Shown one piece after another: positions 43,147 through 52,343 of a stretch of 64,000 nucleotides of DNA. Position 1 is the first letter of the stretch. The number at the start of each line of letters is the position of its first letter. A program made the translations under genes and the position numbers. Source of the DNA: Rossellomorea aquimaris (GTDB lineage: Bacteria; Bacillota; Bacilli; Bacillales; Bacillaceae_B); the NCBI RefSeq assembly GCF_020172085.1, contig NZ_JAIVAT010000003.1:930001-994000 (forward strand), given 5' to 3'. The notes under the pieces are model-generated. The model saw only the letters and a program-made list of their open reading frames with translations, did not search any database and was not told the origin of the DNA.

Positions 43147-43723
43147 ATGGAAGGTAGGATTTTTTGTCCTTTTAGGTATGTTCATTTTGGGCCTGGTCAT
43201 CATCGTGTCCATGATTTTTATGCCAATTAAGGATGACAAACTGCCTGATGGTAACAAAAATAATAATCAAGAAGTAGGGTTTAATGTAGAGACAAACAAG
43301 AGTGACTTGAATCTTATAATCGAGCATTATATTGAAGAAGAAGGAATGAAGGGGCCAGTGGATTATGATGTCCAGCTGAAGGATGATGTAGAACTCCTGG
43401 GCTCTGTTCCTGTCTTTACATCAGACATTGACTTTAAATTGAATTTTGAACCAAAGGCATTGGACAATGGGGATATTCTGTTAAAGCAGAAATCGATTTC
43501 AGTAGGTTCATTGAATCTTCCGGTTAATTACGTGCTGAAAGTAATCAGAGATTCATACAATTTCCCGGATTGGGTCAAAATTCAGCCCAATGATGAATTG
43601 ATTTATGTCTCACTGCAGGACATGAAATTAAAAAGTGATGTGAAAGTGCGGGCAAACGAATTCGATTTAAAAAAAGATCAAATTTCGTTCAGGTTATTGG
43701 TTCCTGTGGACCGTGCACAATAA
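43136..43723 (+). CDS. ypmS: YpmS-family membrane-anchored protein
   Basis: A 195-residue protein with one N-terminal transmembrane helix (about residues 7-29) and an extracellular domain beginning after a DGNKNNNQE spacer. The beta-rich body includes GFNVETNKSDLN, LLGSVPVFTSDIDFKLNFEP and ISVGSLNLPVNYVLKV. It matches the YpmS (DUF2140) family, unknown function, coupled to YpmR. AGGATAGGAG precedes the start. A strong terminator follows. Confidence 0.88.
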   Translation: MKNKWKVGFFVLLGMFILGLVIIVSMIFMPIKDDKLPDGNKNNNQEVGFNVETNKSDLNLIIEHYIEEEGMKGPVDYDVQLKDDVELLGSVPVFTSDIDFKLNFEPKALDNGDILLKQKSISVGSLNLPVNYVLKVIRDSYNFPDWVKIQPNDELIYVSLQDMKLKSDVKVRANEFDLKKDQISFRLLVPVDRAQ

Positions 43724-43724
43724 G

Positions 43725-43757
43725 AAAAGGTGGCTTCTTAAAGAAGTCACCTTTTTT
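43725..43757 (+). terminator. Rho-independent terminator after ypmS
   Basis: AAAAGGTG-CTTCTT / AAGAAG-CACCTTTT stem with single mismatch and short loop, then T-run. Confidence 0.9.
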
Positions 43758-43787
43758 ATATGGGTCAGCTTCATATTTTAGGCCTCG

Positions 43788-44528
43788 TCACCCTTTTAAT
43801 AGGAGAGCTTCCAGTTCCGGGGTTCCATTGGCTAAACCTACGGCTACAATCGTGTAGGCTTGATTAGGATCAAATTTTACATTTGGAAGGCTGAGTACAC
43901 TGTTCTTACTTCCGGAGACCCTGGCTTCAAGGTTTACGGTCATCGGGGTTAACCCGAGATAATCAGTGGCTTGTTTAAAGGAGATATCCTGGAATATGAC
44001 ATCCCCGCCTTTCACGGCTATATCAACTGCCGGCGCGTCAGGGGAAAGATGAATGAATTTCACTTTGGTTTCTCCGTTTGGAACTGTGGGGTCATCCAGG
44101 TAAGGGAGTAATTGCATTTTATTAAGCGTTCCTACAGCTGCAAGTGTGTAAATTTTCCCTGGGTCGATTTTGACTTTTTTACTAATGACTGTTGTTACGC
44201 CCGTACCGGCAGGGTATACGTCAATATGGTATTTACCGGCTGGCAGTGTTAAATAATCGCTCACATCTTTAAATGCCACATCTCTGAGAACCCGATTTCC
44301 ATTTACATATACATCTACATCAGGGGCATCAGGGACGGCATGAAGCAACCGTACATATGAAGGTTGAGTGGAGGTTGTGATGTCAGCACGTTGGGCCTGT
44401 AAAGCTAGCCTCATGTATTTAAGATGTTTTTGATAATAATGAACATGCATGGATGGATCAGTATATTTATAATAACCGGATAATAGGTCATACATCGCCG
44501 CTTTCGTTAAATAATCATGTTGGCTCAT
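43788..44528 (-). CDS. DUF4397 domain protein
   Basis: A 246-residue protein with two repeated beta-sandwich domains of DUF4397 type. The first has YVRLLHAVPDAPDVDVYVNG and the second VKFIHLSPDAPAVDIAVKGG, each followed by a YLxLxPxxxxxx(V/L) segment and VxxDPxxxYT(L/I)xAVG. There is no clear signal peptide at the chosen ATG (44528, after AAGGGAGA); the N-terminal 50 residues are tyrosine-rich and polar. Similar domains are often on bacterial surfaces, so an unusual export route or an intracellular or spore location is possible. Confidence 0.82.
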   Translation of the reverse strand: MSQHDYLTKAAMYDLLSGYYKYTDPSMHVHYYQKHLKYMRLALQAQRADITTSTQPSYVRLLHAVPDAPDVDVYVNGNRVLRDVAFKDVSDYLTLPAGKYHIDVYPAGTGVTTVISKKVKIDPGKIYTLAAVGTLNKMQLLPYLDDPTVPNGETKVKFIHLSPDAPAVDIAVKGGDVIFQDISFKQATDYLGLTPMTVNLEARVSGSKNSVLSLPNVKFDPNQAYTIVAVGLANGTPELEALLLKG

Positions 44529-44683
44529 CCGTATCTCTCCCTTATCGTATTCACACATTAGAATATGCCGTTGCGAAAAAATGGTGAAAGTACCTATTTT
44601 TATAAAAATCAGAAATTTCTCTTGCAAAGAGGATGAAAATATTGGATAATATAAGTAATAATTGAGGAAGTGGGTGATGTTTT

Positions 44684-44773
44684 ATGAGCTTATCATTAAT
44701 GGAACAAGCAGCTAATGTAAATACGCAACAGATCGGTTCGTCACGTCATCTCACTTCAAACGGGATCATTTGA
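44684..44773 (+). CDS. Leader peptide candidate upstream of the rsgA paralogue
   Basis: A 29-residue ORF (MSLSLMEQAANVNTQQIG, then SSRHLTSNGII) that ends 81 bases before the rsgA start. GTGGGTGATG precedes the ATG. Codons 18-22 form the left arm of a large hairpin (44735-44819), so a ribosome reading the ORF would open it. The arrangement resembles attenuators of translation-factor and resistance genes. That it is translated is inferred from position and start signal only. Confidence 0.5.
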   Translation: MSLSLMEQAANVNTQQIGSSRHLTSNGII

Positions 44774-44819
44774 TTTTTTCATTTCTTCTAAATTGGAGAA
44801 TCCGTTGACGTGTCGAACC
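44735..44819 (+). promoter_or_regulatory. Long-range hairpin in the rsgA leader
   Basis: GGTTCGTCACGTCA (44735-44748) pairs with TGACGTGTCGAACC (44806-44819): 13 of 14 positions, 57-base loop. A second helix, TCAAACGG (44756-44763) with CCGTTGA (44802-44808), shares three bases of the right arm, so the two compete partly. The structure is followed by a T-rich stretch (44831-44840) and then the GGGAGGG ribosome site. Confidence 0.6.
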
Positions 44820-44853
44820 ACGCAATGGATTTTTTATTTTGGGAGGGAAAAAG

Positions 44854-45882
44854 TTGAATACTAGAGAAAAAGTTTTTGAGATGATGAATCACTTGACAGA
44901 AGAAGGGCTTACATTAGGAAGAGTCGTGACCGAGCAAAGGGGTGCTTATATGGTCATGACGAAGACAGGGGAAGGTTTGAGAAAGGTTTCCGGAAAGCTC
45001 AGATTTGAAACCGTGCAGCGTGAGGATCTTCCGGCCGTTGGGGACTGGGTTCTTCTGGGCGGGGAAGGGTCTGTAATTGAAAAAGTGTTACCACGTACAA
45101 GTAAGTTTTCGAGAAAGAAGGCAGGGAATGAAGCAGAAGAGCAGATCATAGCCTCAAATATCGATACAGTCTTCATCCTATCTTCATTGAATGATGATCT
45201 AAATAGTAAACGGCTGGAGCGATATTTACTTCTATGTTGGGAAAGTGGGGCAAACCCTGTCATTGTGCTGACGAAATCCGATACGTGCACCGATATCGAA
45301 AAAAAGAAACGGGAAGTAGAGGACACTTTACTTGGTGTGAAGGTCATAACGATTAGTGCATTGAATCAAGACGGAATTGAGGAACTGATGCCTTATTTGG
45401 CCGAGGGTAAAACCGTTGCACTCGTCGGTTCTTCAGGTGTAGGGAAGTCAACACTAGTCAATTTGCTGGTGGGATATGACGTCCAGAAGACAAAAGAAAT
45501 AAGGGAGTCTGATGATAAGGGACGACATACAACCACCCACCGTGAGTTATTTTTATTAGATAATGGTGCCTCGATCATTGACACACCGGGAATGAGGGAA
45601 ATCCAGTTATGGCAAGGGCAGGAAGGATTATCGACTCACTATCATGATATCGAGGAGCTAGCACTTCAATGCCGCTTTACGGATTGCCAACATGAGGATG
45701 AACCTGGATGCAAGATCCGCAAGGCAATTGAAGAGGGAGCTCTCTCAGAGGAAAGACTCGAACATTTTCAAAAGCTCCAAAGGGAAATCGCTTATATGGA
45801 GAGACGGGGAAATAAACGATTGGAATCACTGGAACGAAAGAAATGGAAAAATATCGGTAAGCAGAGAAAGCTGAAATATTGA
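44854..45882 (+). CDS. rsgA: RsgA-type circularly permuted ribosomal GTPase
   Basis: A 342-residue ribosome-associated GTPase. Domain order is permuted: OB-fold (to about residue 75), then G4 LTKSD, G5-like ISALN, P-loop GSSGVGKST, and DTPGMRE, then a zinc knuckle with CRFTDCQHEDEPGC. RsgA acts late in 30S assembly. It is longer than housekeeping RsgA (about 290-300 residues) and has a KRLESLERKKWKN-rich tail, so it is probably a paralogue rather than the main copy. TTG 44854 has GGGAGGG 6 bases upstream. It follows the leader hairpin. Confidence 0.9.
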   Translation: MNTREKVFEMMNHLTEEGLTLGRVVTEQRGAYMVMTKTGEGLRKVSGKLRFETVQREDLPAVGDWVLLGGEGSVIEKVLPRTSKFSRKKAGNEAEEQIIASNIDTVFILSSLNDDLNSKRLERYLLLCWESGANPVIVLTKSDTCTDIEKKKREVEDTLLGVKVITISALNQDGIEELMPYLAEGKTVALVGSSGVGKSTLVNLLVGYDVQKTKEIRESDDKGRHTTTHRELFLLDNGASIIDTPGMREIQLWQGQEGLSTHYHDIEELALQCRFTDCQHEDEPGCKIRKAIEEGALSEERLEHFQKLQREIAYMERRGNKRLESLERKKWKNIGKQRKLKY

Positions 45883-45885
45883 TCA

Positions 45886-45918
45886 GAAGAGTGACCTTTT
45901 TGGAGGTCACTCTTTTTT
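45886..45918 (+). terminator. Rho-independent terminator after rsgA
   Basis: AAGAGTGACC / GGTCACTCTT stem with an eight-base loop, then TTTT. Confidence 0.92.
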
Positions 45919-46052
45919 CGATAATGAGGATAGAATGAATGAAGTACGTCATATCGAGCAGGCTTAATACTTTCCCTTTTTAGTAGGAATGCGTTAAAAT
46001 CTCATACAAAGGGAATAGTGAAAGAGAATGATTCGGAAAGGATGATGAGAGT

Positions 46053-46601
46053 ATGTCAGAGTCATCAAATTATCAAGTCGCCACGTTTGCTGGAGGATGT
46101 TTTTGGTGTATGGTGAAACCGTTTGATGAACAGCCCGGAATCGGAAGTGTGACATCCGGGTATACAGGAGGCCACATTTCCAATCCGACCTATAAAGAAG
46201 TATGCAGCGAAACGACAGGGCATTACGAAGCGGTTCAGATTGAATACGACCCAGCTCTTTTTCCTTATGAAAAGCTGCTGAAGGTGTACTGGCAGCAAAT
46301 CGACCCGACGGATCCAGGTGGCCAGTTTTTTGATAGGGGTCAGTCCTATAAAACGGTTATCTTTTACCACGATGAAGATCAGAGAAAGTTAGCGGAGAAA
46401 TCAAAGAAGGAACTTGAGGACTCAGGCGTATTCTCTAAACCAATCGTCACCGAAATTTTGCCTGCTAAAGAATTCTATCCTGCAGAAGAATATCACCAGG
46501 ATTATTATAAAAAGAATCCCGGACATTACAATCGGTATAGCAGGGGATCAGGGAGAGTAGCATTCATCGAAAACCATTGGGGGGAAAAGAATGAGTCATG
46601 A
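46053..46601 (+). CDS. msrA: Peptide-methionine (S)-S-oxide reductase
   Basis: A 182-residue enzyme that repairs the S form of methionine sulfoxide. Catalytic C16 is in [11 protein letters not shown]; the substrate elements [32 protein letters not shown] and [15 protein letters not shown] are present. AAAGGATGATGAGAGT precedes the ATG. Its end overlaps msrB by 11 bases, giving a two-gene repair operon that handles both diastereomers. Confidence 0.97.
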   Translation: MSESSNYQVATFAGGCFWCMVKPFDEQPGIGSVTSGYTGGHISNPTYKEVCSETTGHYEAVQIEYDPALFPYEKLLKVYWQQIDPTDPGGQFFDRGQSYKTVIFYHDEDQRKLAEKSKKELEDSGVFSKPIVTEILPAKEFYPAEEYHQDYYKKNPGHYNRYSRGSGRVAFIENHWGEKNES

Positions 46602-47013
46602 AGATGTAAAGAAAAAATTATCACCCGAACAATATGATGTCACTCAAAACAACGGCACGGAGCCACCGTTCAGAAATGAGTATTGGAATACGTTCGAAGA
46701 GGGGATCTATGTAGATATCGTGTCAGGAAAGCCTCTATTCAGTTCCAAGGACAAGTATGATGCAGGCTGTGGATGGCCAAGCTTTACGAAACCGATTGAT
46801 GAACAGGAAATCTCAGAAAAAGAAGACCGGAGTCACTTTATGATCCGTACAGAAGTAAGAAGTAAGGAAGCAGATTCACATTTGGGTCACGTGTTTAATG
46901 ATGGTCCCGGACCTACAAAACTTCGGTATTGCATCAATTCAGCCGCTCTCAGGTTCATCCCGGTAGAGAAATTGGAAGAAGAAGGGTACGGCTCATACAA
47001 GAAGTTATTCTAA
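46591..47013 (+). CDS. msrB: Peptide-methionine (R)-S-oxide reductase
   Basis: A 140-residue MsrB. Catalytic C114 is in [19 protein letters not shown] and [19 protein letters not shown] shape the active site. C60 could act as resolving cysteine. The two CxxC zinc motifs found in many MsrB proteins are absent, as in the zinc-free subgroup. It follows msrA with overlapping reading frames. No terminator was identified after it. Confidence 0.96.
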   Translation: MSHEDVKKKLSPEQYDVTQNNGTEPPFRNEYWNTFEEGIYVDIVSGKPLFSSKDKYDAGCGWPSFTKPIDEQEISEKEDRSHFMIRTEVRSKEADSHLGHVFNDGPGPTKLRYCINSAALRFIPVEKLEEEGYGSYKKLF

Positions 47014-47121
47014 CAAAGTGAATAGCTGTGAAAACATTCACATATGTGCTAATATAGACTTTTCATGTATAGTTGGAGCTACATATGTGTAAATAAAAGT
47101 ATGATAGGAAGGTGAAAGAAG

Positions 47122-47622
47122 ATGCTAAAAAAGCTTTTTGGTAAAAAGGAAGAAGCACCTAAAACGGTCAGTGCCGTCGCACCAATGTCCGGTACGGTTA
47201 AATCTCTTGAAGAGGTACCGGACCCTGTATTCTCTCAAATGATGATGGGGGATGGAATCGCCATTGATCCGACAGTCGGAAAGGTCGTATCACCTGTAGA
47301 TGGGGAAATCATGCAACTTTTTCCCACCAAACATGCCGTAGGAATCAAAGCGAAAAACGGCGCAGAAATACTGATACACATCGGACTTGAAACCGTTTCA
47401 ATGAATGGTGAAGGTTTCGAGGCGCATATTTCGGAAGGTTCAAAAGTAAGCATCGGAGATCCGTTGATTACGTATGACCTGGAATTAGTGAAAGAAAAAG
47501 CAAAGAGTACCATCACGCCTATTATCATTACAAATGGGGATGACATGGGAGATCTGGTGAAAAAAGATGTAGCAAGTGTTACAGCTGGAAAAGAAGAAGT
47601 TCTGGAGATTTCTTCAAAATAA
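47122..47622 (+). CDS. ypqE: PTS glucose-type IIA component
   Basis: A 166-residue stand-alone IIA(Glc)/Crr-like protein. It begins with an amphipathic LKKLFGKKE helix that may associate with membranes. Active-site histidines H71 and H86 (the phosphorylated one, in ILIHIGLETV) are in place, with SPVDGEIMQLFPTKHAVGI around the first. It can pass phosphate from HPr to IIB domains lacking their own IIA. GGAAGGTG precedes the ATG. Matches B. subtilis YpqE. Confidence 0.92.
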   Translation: MLKKLFGKKEEAPKTVSAVAPMSGTVKSLEEVPDPVFSQMMMGDGIAIDPTVGKVVSPVDGEIMQLFPTKHAVGIKAKNGAEILIHIGLETVSMNGEGFEAHISEGSKVSIGDPLITYDLELVKEKAKSTITPIIITNGDDMGDLVKKDVASVTAGKEEVLEISSK

Positions 47623-47631
47623 TAAAAAAGG

Positions 47632-47664
47632 AAAGACCGGCTTGGTTGCCGGTCTTTTTATTTT
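47632..47664 (+). terminator. Rho-independent terminator after ypqE
   Basis: AAAGACCGGC / GCCGGTCTTT stem with loop TTGGTT, then TTTATTTT. Confidence 0.93.
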
Positions 47665-47712
47665 GGTGGAAAGTACATCCTCACGAAGGGTTATTTTCAA
47701 TTTATGGAATTA

Positions 47713-47809
47713 GACGCAAAATGCTTTGGAAATGACGCAAATAATAAAATAATGACGCAATAAAATTAAAAACGACGCAATACCCCACTGAAATGACGCA
47801 AATACGCAA
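47713..47809 (+). repeat. Phased direct repeats of GACGCAA
   Basis: GACGCAA occurs at 47713, 47734, 47754, 47774 and 47795, spaced 21, 20, 20 and 21 bases, with a partial ACGCAA at 47804. Four of five copies extend to (A/T)GACGCAA(A/T). The regular spacing puts them on one face of the helix. They lie between the convergent ypqE and DUF502 genes; the rest of that gap (47665-47934) has no other feature. Confidence 0.75.
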
Positions 47810-47934
47810 GCTGACCATTTAAAAAAGTTTGCGAGAGACCAGGAATCAGTAATGAAATCCCTCGTTAACACTCATCCTACTAAAAAGATTGAAACAAACG
47901 TACTAAACTTCATCGTAGATGACCCAAACACATG

Positions 47935-48516
47935 TTATTTCTCGCGCTTCGTTGTCATCCCGCCTGATAAAATGAATTTCATTGCTTCCTCGGATTTAAT
48001 ATCCAGAATTTCAATATCCGTTTTCGGAATCAAAAACGTCACGCCCGCGACCTGAAACGTTTGGGGAATATAAACAGCTGCGTGATTCTGCAGATCATCA
48101 TGTAAATCCTCCAGGCTTTCTGTCGTAATGAATCCCAAACATTTCATTGACGTGCCAGGCATTGTGACGAGAGCTACCTTAGAAAATGACTTCTTTTCTC
48201 CCAGGAATGAATGAATCGTATCCTTTATGACCGAGTAAATCGTCTTGATAAAAGGAATTTTCTGTAGGAGGATATCCACTAATCGAATGATAGTCCCTGT
48301 GAAAAATTTAGTGGACAGCCATCCGAGAACCGTTAACAGGACGATGGTGGCCAGAAGTCCAATACCTGGGATATAGTTTTCATTCAGGTATGGTTTTAAG
48401 ATATTTCCTAATAAGCCATCAAAAAATAAGAACATTTTATATACAACGTAACAAACAAGAGCGATCGGAACAATCGTGAGCACTCCATTGATAAACGATT
48501 TGAAAAACCATTTCAT
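47935..48516 (-). CDS. DUF502 membrane protein
   Basis: A 193-residue protein with two N-terminal hydrophobic helices (about 8-30 and 49-72), with IVPIALVCYVVYKMF and a GIGLLATIVLLTVLGW segment, then a soluble part with IPFIKTIYSVIKDTIHSFLG, VALVTMPGTSMKCLGFITTES and AAVYIPQTFQVAGVTFLIPKTDIEILDI. This is the DUF502 pattern; its role is unknown but it is linked in other organisms to membrane and lipid functions. AGGAGAAATAG precedes the start. Confidence 0.87.
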   Translation of the reverse strand: MKWFFKSFINGVLTIVPIALVCYVVYKMFLFFDGLLGNILKPYLNENYIPGIGLLATIVLLTVLGWLSTKFFTGTIIRLVDILLQKIPFIKTIYSVIKDTIHSFLGEKKSFSKVALVTMPGTSMKCLGFITTESLEDLHDDLQNHAAVYIPQTFQVAGVTFLIPKTDIEILDIKSEEAMKFILSGGMTTKREK

Positions 48517-48680
48517 ACAGCTATTTCTCCTGCCTTTTCTATAAACTCCCCTTATTATATAGAAAGATGTTCATACAGAAAAGGAGTTCCACTGAATTAA
48601 TTAGGCGAATGCACAAACACTTTCTGGGTGTATGACATAGAGTATAAGGTAAATAAATAAATTTTTGAGGAGTGATAGGT

Positions 48681-48827
48681 ATGAACTATGGATATGGTTG
48701 TTGTGATCCATGTTATCAAGGTGGGTATGCTTATCCGGTTGCTGGATGCGGTAATGGGTTTGCGTTGATCGTTGTATTATTCATCCTGTTGATTATTATT
48801 GGAGCCGTTTGTTACTGCGGGCATTAA
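48681..48827 (+). CDS. YjcZ-family small sporulation protein
   Basis: A 48-residue peptide: glycine/tyrosine/cysteine-rich N-terminus ([15 protein letters not shown]), then the hydrophobic helix [17 protein letters not shown], ending CYCGH. The helix is diagnostic for the YjcZ/SscA family of short spore-associated peptides involved in coat assembly. GAGGAGTGATAGG precedes the ATG. Six cysteines (CC, C, C, C, C) are unusual in number for this family. Sporulation sigma control is likely but no promoter was resolved. Confidence 0.85.
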   Translation: MNYGYGCCDPCYQGGYAYPVAGCGNGFALIVVLFILLIIIGAVCYCGH

Positions 48828-48858
48828 TCTGTGGTTTTGATTATCAAATAATGATGAA

Positions 48859-48889
48859 AAAAAGAGCTGTCGACACGACAGCTCTTTTT
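48859..48889. terminator. Bidirectional terminator
   Basis: Perfect 14-bp stem AAAAAGAGCTGTCG / CGACAGCTCTTTTT with loop ACA, between the YjcZ-type gene and the convergent chemoreceptor. Confidence 0.93.
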
Positions 48890-48892
48890 GGA

Positions 48893-50683
48893 TTATATTT
48901 TAAAGCTTGAAATTAACTCTTTCAGTTTTTCCGCTTGCTGTGAAAGCTCAGATGCACTAGCGGTGACTTGTTCCATGGCAGCAGATCCTTCTTCAGAAGC
49001 GGCAGCTGTTGTTTCTGTGTTAGAAGCAGTGGATTCAGCTATTTCATTTACATGGGCAAATGAAGTGGCTACTTCTTGACTGAGTGATAGGGTTTCTTGA
49101 ATATGATCCACCATTTCATCCACTACAACCGTTGTTTTCGTTGTTTGATTCAATATATCTTCAAGGGATGCATTGGTTTCATTGGTAATTTCAACACCTG
49201 CTATGACTTCTTTCACTCCATCAGAGTTCTGCTTGATGATAATATTGACTTCTTCCTGTATGCTGTGAACGATTTCCGTTACACCTTTGGCAGCTTGTCG
49301 CGACTGTTCAGCAAGTTTTCTTACTTCATCCGCAACAACAGCAAAACCTCTGCCATGCTCCCCAGCACGTGCTGCTTCTATGGCTGCATTCAAAGCGAGA
49401 AGGTTGGTTTGTTCGGCAATGTCTGTGATAGTGCCTATGATGGTGGTGATTTGTGATGAACGCTGACCTAATGCTTCTACCGTTTCACTTGTATTGGACA
49501 TGGTTTCTTCAATGCTCATCATTTTTGATGAAGAAGCTTGGACGGTATTTCCGCCCTTCTCCGCAACGGCTCTCATATCTCGTGCGGTTTGTCTTACGAG
49601 ATCCGCCTGATTGAATAAAAAGCGTGCTGCTTCCTCAAGGCTATTCATCTTTTCTAATGAAGAAGACATGCGATGAGTGGTCTGTTCACTACCCGCGGCA
49701 ATTTCACTGGATGTTTCTGCAATGGAAGTGATTGTGCGTGACGTTTCCTCAGCAGATGCGAGAAGTTCCTGACTGCTTGCTGATACGTTTTCGGCCATTT
49801 CGGAAACCTGTTTGACAAGGATTGCGATTCCGGCGATAAGCTGATTTGTATCAGATGCGAGGCCGGCCAGTTCATCCTTGGATTTGACATGGATTCGTTT
49901 CGTCAAATCCCCACCCGCGTTGGCAATTTCTAAAATGGATGTACTGATTTTCTTTGTATTGGTTTTAATGTTATGAGATAAAATGATTCCAAAGAATACC
50001 GCTAAAAGAACGGCGAATGCAGATAAGCCGATGGTGGCAATTTTAGACATGTACACCTGTTGGTTCAGGGAGTCGATTCGGTCATTTAAATCTTTTTGCT
50101 GATCGACGACAATCATGTCTACATACGAACGAATCCCGTCCAAATATTTTTTGCCTACGCCTGTTTCAACCAGTTTTGCAGCCTTTTCGAGACCATCCTC
50201 TTTTCTTGTATCGATCACACGGTCTACAAATTGCATCCAGAATCCGTATTGTGCTTGAATTTTACCCATTTTATCAAGCTGGTCGGGGTTATCTTTCAAG
50301 AGAGAATTCAAGTCTTCGATATGACCTTCTACCTCTCTCTTACCATTTTGGTAGGGTGCTAGAAATCCTGTCGCACCAGTGATCACATAGCCTTGTTCCC
50401 CGATTTCAATATCATTTAATACTTTTGAAAGATCTTTCAACTTGGTATCGACCTTCATATCATAAGTAATCAACGTGTCGATCTCTTTTTCCAGCTTCAT
50501 CATATTGAAATAAGAAGTAGCCGAGAGAACTAAAAGTACAATCGTTAATAACCCGAAAGACAGGACGACTTTTCCACGTATGGTACGAAAATACGATAAG
50601 ATACCAAAGATATTTTTAGATCCTTCTTTTTTCTCTTTCTTTCTTTTTGGTACTTTTAGCAGTTTTTTTCTAGTCTTTTTCAC
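48893..50683 (-). CDS. Methyl-accepting chemotaxis protein with CHASE3 sensor
   Basis: A 596-residue chemoreceptor. A lysine/arginine-rich start is followed by membrane helix 1 ([17 protein letters not shown]), an extracellular CHASE3 domain with [21 protein letters not shown], helix 2 ([18 protein letters not shown]), a HAMP domain, and the signalling hairpin tip [27 protein letters not shown] 50683 has CAGGAGGGGG upstream. It sends ligand or membrane signals to CheA. The ligand is unknown. Confidence 0.93.
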   Translation of the reverse strand: MKKTRKKLLKVPKRKKEKKEGSKNIFGILSYFRTIRGKVVLSFGLLTIVLLVLSATSYFNMMKLEKEIDTLITYDMKVDTKLKDLSKVLNDIEIGEQGYVITGATGFLAPYQNGKREVEGHIEDLNSLLKDNPDQLDKMGKIQAQYGFWMQFVDRVIDTRKEDGLEKAAKLVETGVGKKYLDGIRSYVDMIVVDQQKDLNDRIDSLNQQVYMSKIATIGLSAFAVLLAVFFGIILSHNIKTNTKKISTSILEIANAGGDLTKRIHVKSKDELAGLASDTNQLIAGIAILVKQVSEMAENVSASSQELLASAEETSRTITSIAETSSEIAAGSEQTTHRMSSSLEKMNSLEEAARFLFNQADLVRQTARDMRAVAEKGGNTVQASSSKMMSIEETMSNTSETVEALGQRSSQITTIIGTITDIAEQTNLLALNAAIEAARAGEHGRGFAVVADEVRKLAEQSRQAAKGVTEIVHSIQEEVNIIIKQNSDGVKEVIAGVEITNETNASLEDILNQTTKTTVVVDEMVDHIQETLSLSQEVATSFAHVNEIAESTASNTETTAAASEEGSAAMEQVTASASELSQQAEKLKELISSFKI

Positions 50684-51035
50684 CGTTTCCCCCTCCTGAA
50701 GATAAGCAAAAAGTAGCATCATAGGATGAACTTACCATTATTTTATACATATCGACCTAATATTTCTAGTCAATTTAGAGAAATTATGTCGAATTTTTGA
50801 GAATTTTAGTATATTTCAATCTTGTAATAGAGTTCGGTTCATATTTTTTCTTTCATGAATTATCGTACAGCTATGTTTCTTCAAAGAAAAAGTGAAAGAT
50901 ACAAAGGTGTTTTTTGATAAAGAAAGAAAGATTCGGCTTTTCATACATATGAATAATGTAAGGGAAATCTTGATGAGCATCCAGATGAGCGAATCGAAAG
51001 AGAGTACGAATCTGATTCTTTCAGGAGGGAGAACA

Positions 51036-52343
51036 ATGCCTCATTCGCATTTAATAAAACCGTTGATTGGGGAACATTATCCGACGATTGATTATGGAAA
51101 GGGTGTTTATTTATATGACACCGAAGGTCATGAATATGTAGATGCCTGTTCCGGAGCGGTGACGGCAAATTTGGGACATGGTATGGAAGATATTCTTCAA
51201 TCGATTGTGAATCAAGGGAACAAAGTGGCTTTTGTGTATCGATCTCAGTTCAGTAATCAGCCTGCAGAGGATTTAGCGGCCTTTTTGAATGACAAAACCG
51301 GGTATCCATGGACCTTCTTTGTGAATAGCGGGTCTGAAGCTGTGGAAACGGCCATCAAAATCGCGATTCAACATTGGCAGGAGCAAGGAAAGCCGATGAA
51401 AAGGAAGATTTTATCTAGGTGGCTCAGTTATCATGGAATCACCTTTGGGGCTTTATCTGCTTCTGGACATCCCACAAGAAGGGAACGATTCGATTCATTT
51501 CTGGGAGATTGGCCCACAATCGAGCCGCCATATTGTGCGCACTGTCCATTTGGGAAAACCCATCCCTCCTGTGGTCTGGCTTGTGCTTCCCAGCTGGATA
51601 CGATGGTTAGAAGAATAGGTGCTGAAAATATTGCAGCGTTTATCGCAGAACCGATCATTGGAGCGGCAGGCGGGGCAATCACGCCACCGAAGGGATATTA
51701 TGAACGGATAAGGGAAATCTGTGATGCGCATGACATTTTGTTCATTTCAGACGAGGTGATGACAGGGTGTGGCCGGACAGGGACTTTCCTTGCCCTTTCA
51801 CAATGGGGAGTAGATGCTGATATTGTGGCGATTGGTAAAGGCCTTAGCGCTGGATATGCACCCATTGCAGCGACCCTCATATCAGAGAAGATCATGGAAC
51901 CGATATTACATGGTAGTAAAGTGATCATGAGTGGTCACACTTTTAGTGGCAATCCCATGTCGGCAACTGCTGCATTGGCCGTCTTAAAGCTGATCGACTC
52001 AGAAAAAATCATTGAAGATGTCGAACAGAAAGGGACGTATTTAAAGAACCTTTTAAAAAAATGTCAAAATGAATTTTCTTATATCCAGGATATTAGGGGC
52101 AGAGGCCTCATGCTGGGCATTGAATTTACTGAGCGTGGTGGAGAATTTACGTCATTTATCGTTCAAACAGGCGTGGACAATGGAATCTTATTATATCCTG
52201 CTGCAGCCGGAATTGATGGTAGAAAGGGTTCTGCCATTATGGTAGCACCTCCTTTGAACAGTACAAAAAGGGAGCTTGATGAAATGGCGAAAAGGCTGAG
52301 AAGCACCTTTCAAATCGCAGCAGAGAAATGGAAGGTGAAGTAG
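51036..52343 (+). CDS. yodT: Class III PLP aminotransferase
   Basis: A 435-residue fold-type I aminotransferase. PLP lysine K268 lies in IVAIGKGLSAGYAPIA, with NSGSEAVETAIKIA (phosphate binding) and FISDEVMTGCGRTG (aspartate to the ring nitrogen). Sequence order and neighbours match B. subtilis YodT, which probably transaminates an omega-amine formed from beta-lysine. AGGAGGGAGA precedes ATG 51036; an in-frame extension to 50892 lacks a good start. The 352-base gap to the chemoreceptor has no clear gene or defined promoter. In B. subtilis the equivalent operon is sigma-E-dependent. Confidence 0.9.
   Translation: MPHSHLIKPLIGEHYPTIDYGKGVYLYDTEGHEYVDACSGAVTANLGHGMEDILQSIVNQGNKVAFVYRSQFSNQPAEDLAAFLNDKTGYPWTFFVNSGSEAVETAIKIAIQHWQEQGKPMKRKILSRWLSYHGITFGALSASGHPTRRERFDSFLGDWPTIEPPYCAHCPFGKTHPSCGLACASQLDTMVRRIGAENIAAFIAEPIIGAAGGAITPPKGYYERIREICDAHDILFISDEVMTGCGRTGTFLALSQWGVDADIVAIGKGLSAGYAPIAATLISEKIMEPILHGSKVIMSGHTFSGNPMSATAALAVLKLIDSEKIIEDVEQKGTYLKNLLKKCQNEFSYIQDIRGRGLMLGIEFTERGGEFTSFIVQTGVDNGILLYPAAAGIDGRKGSAIMVAPPLNSTKRELDEMAKRLRSTFQIAAEKWKVK

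Noticed and set aside
47713-47809. CRISPR or plasmid-type replication iterons
   Set aside because: The heptamers are too short for CRISPR repeats, and there is no replication initiator gene nearby; only the phased pattern is reported.
50684-51035. Sigma-E promoter for yodT
   Set aside because: CATACATAT at about 50942 resembles a -10, but no -35 at the right distance was found; sigma-E control is known for the B. subtilis equivalent only.
50892-51035. N-terminal extension of yodT by 48 residues
   Set aside because: The family starts near MPHSHLIKP and ATG 51036 has a strong ribosome site; the extension has none.
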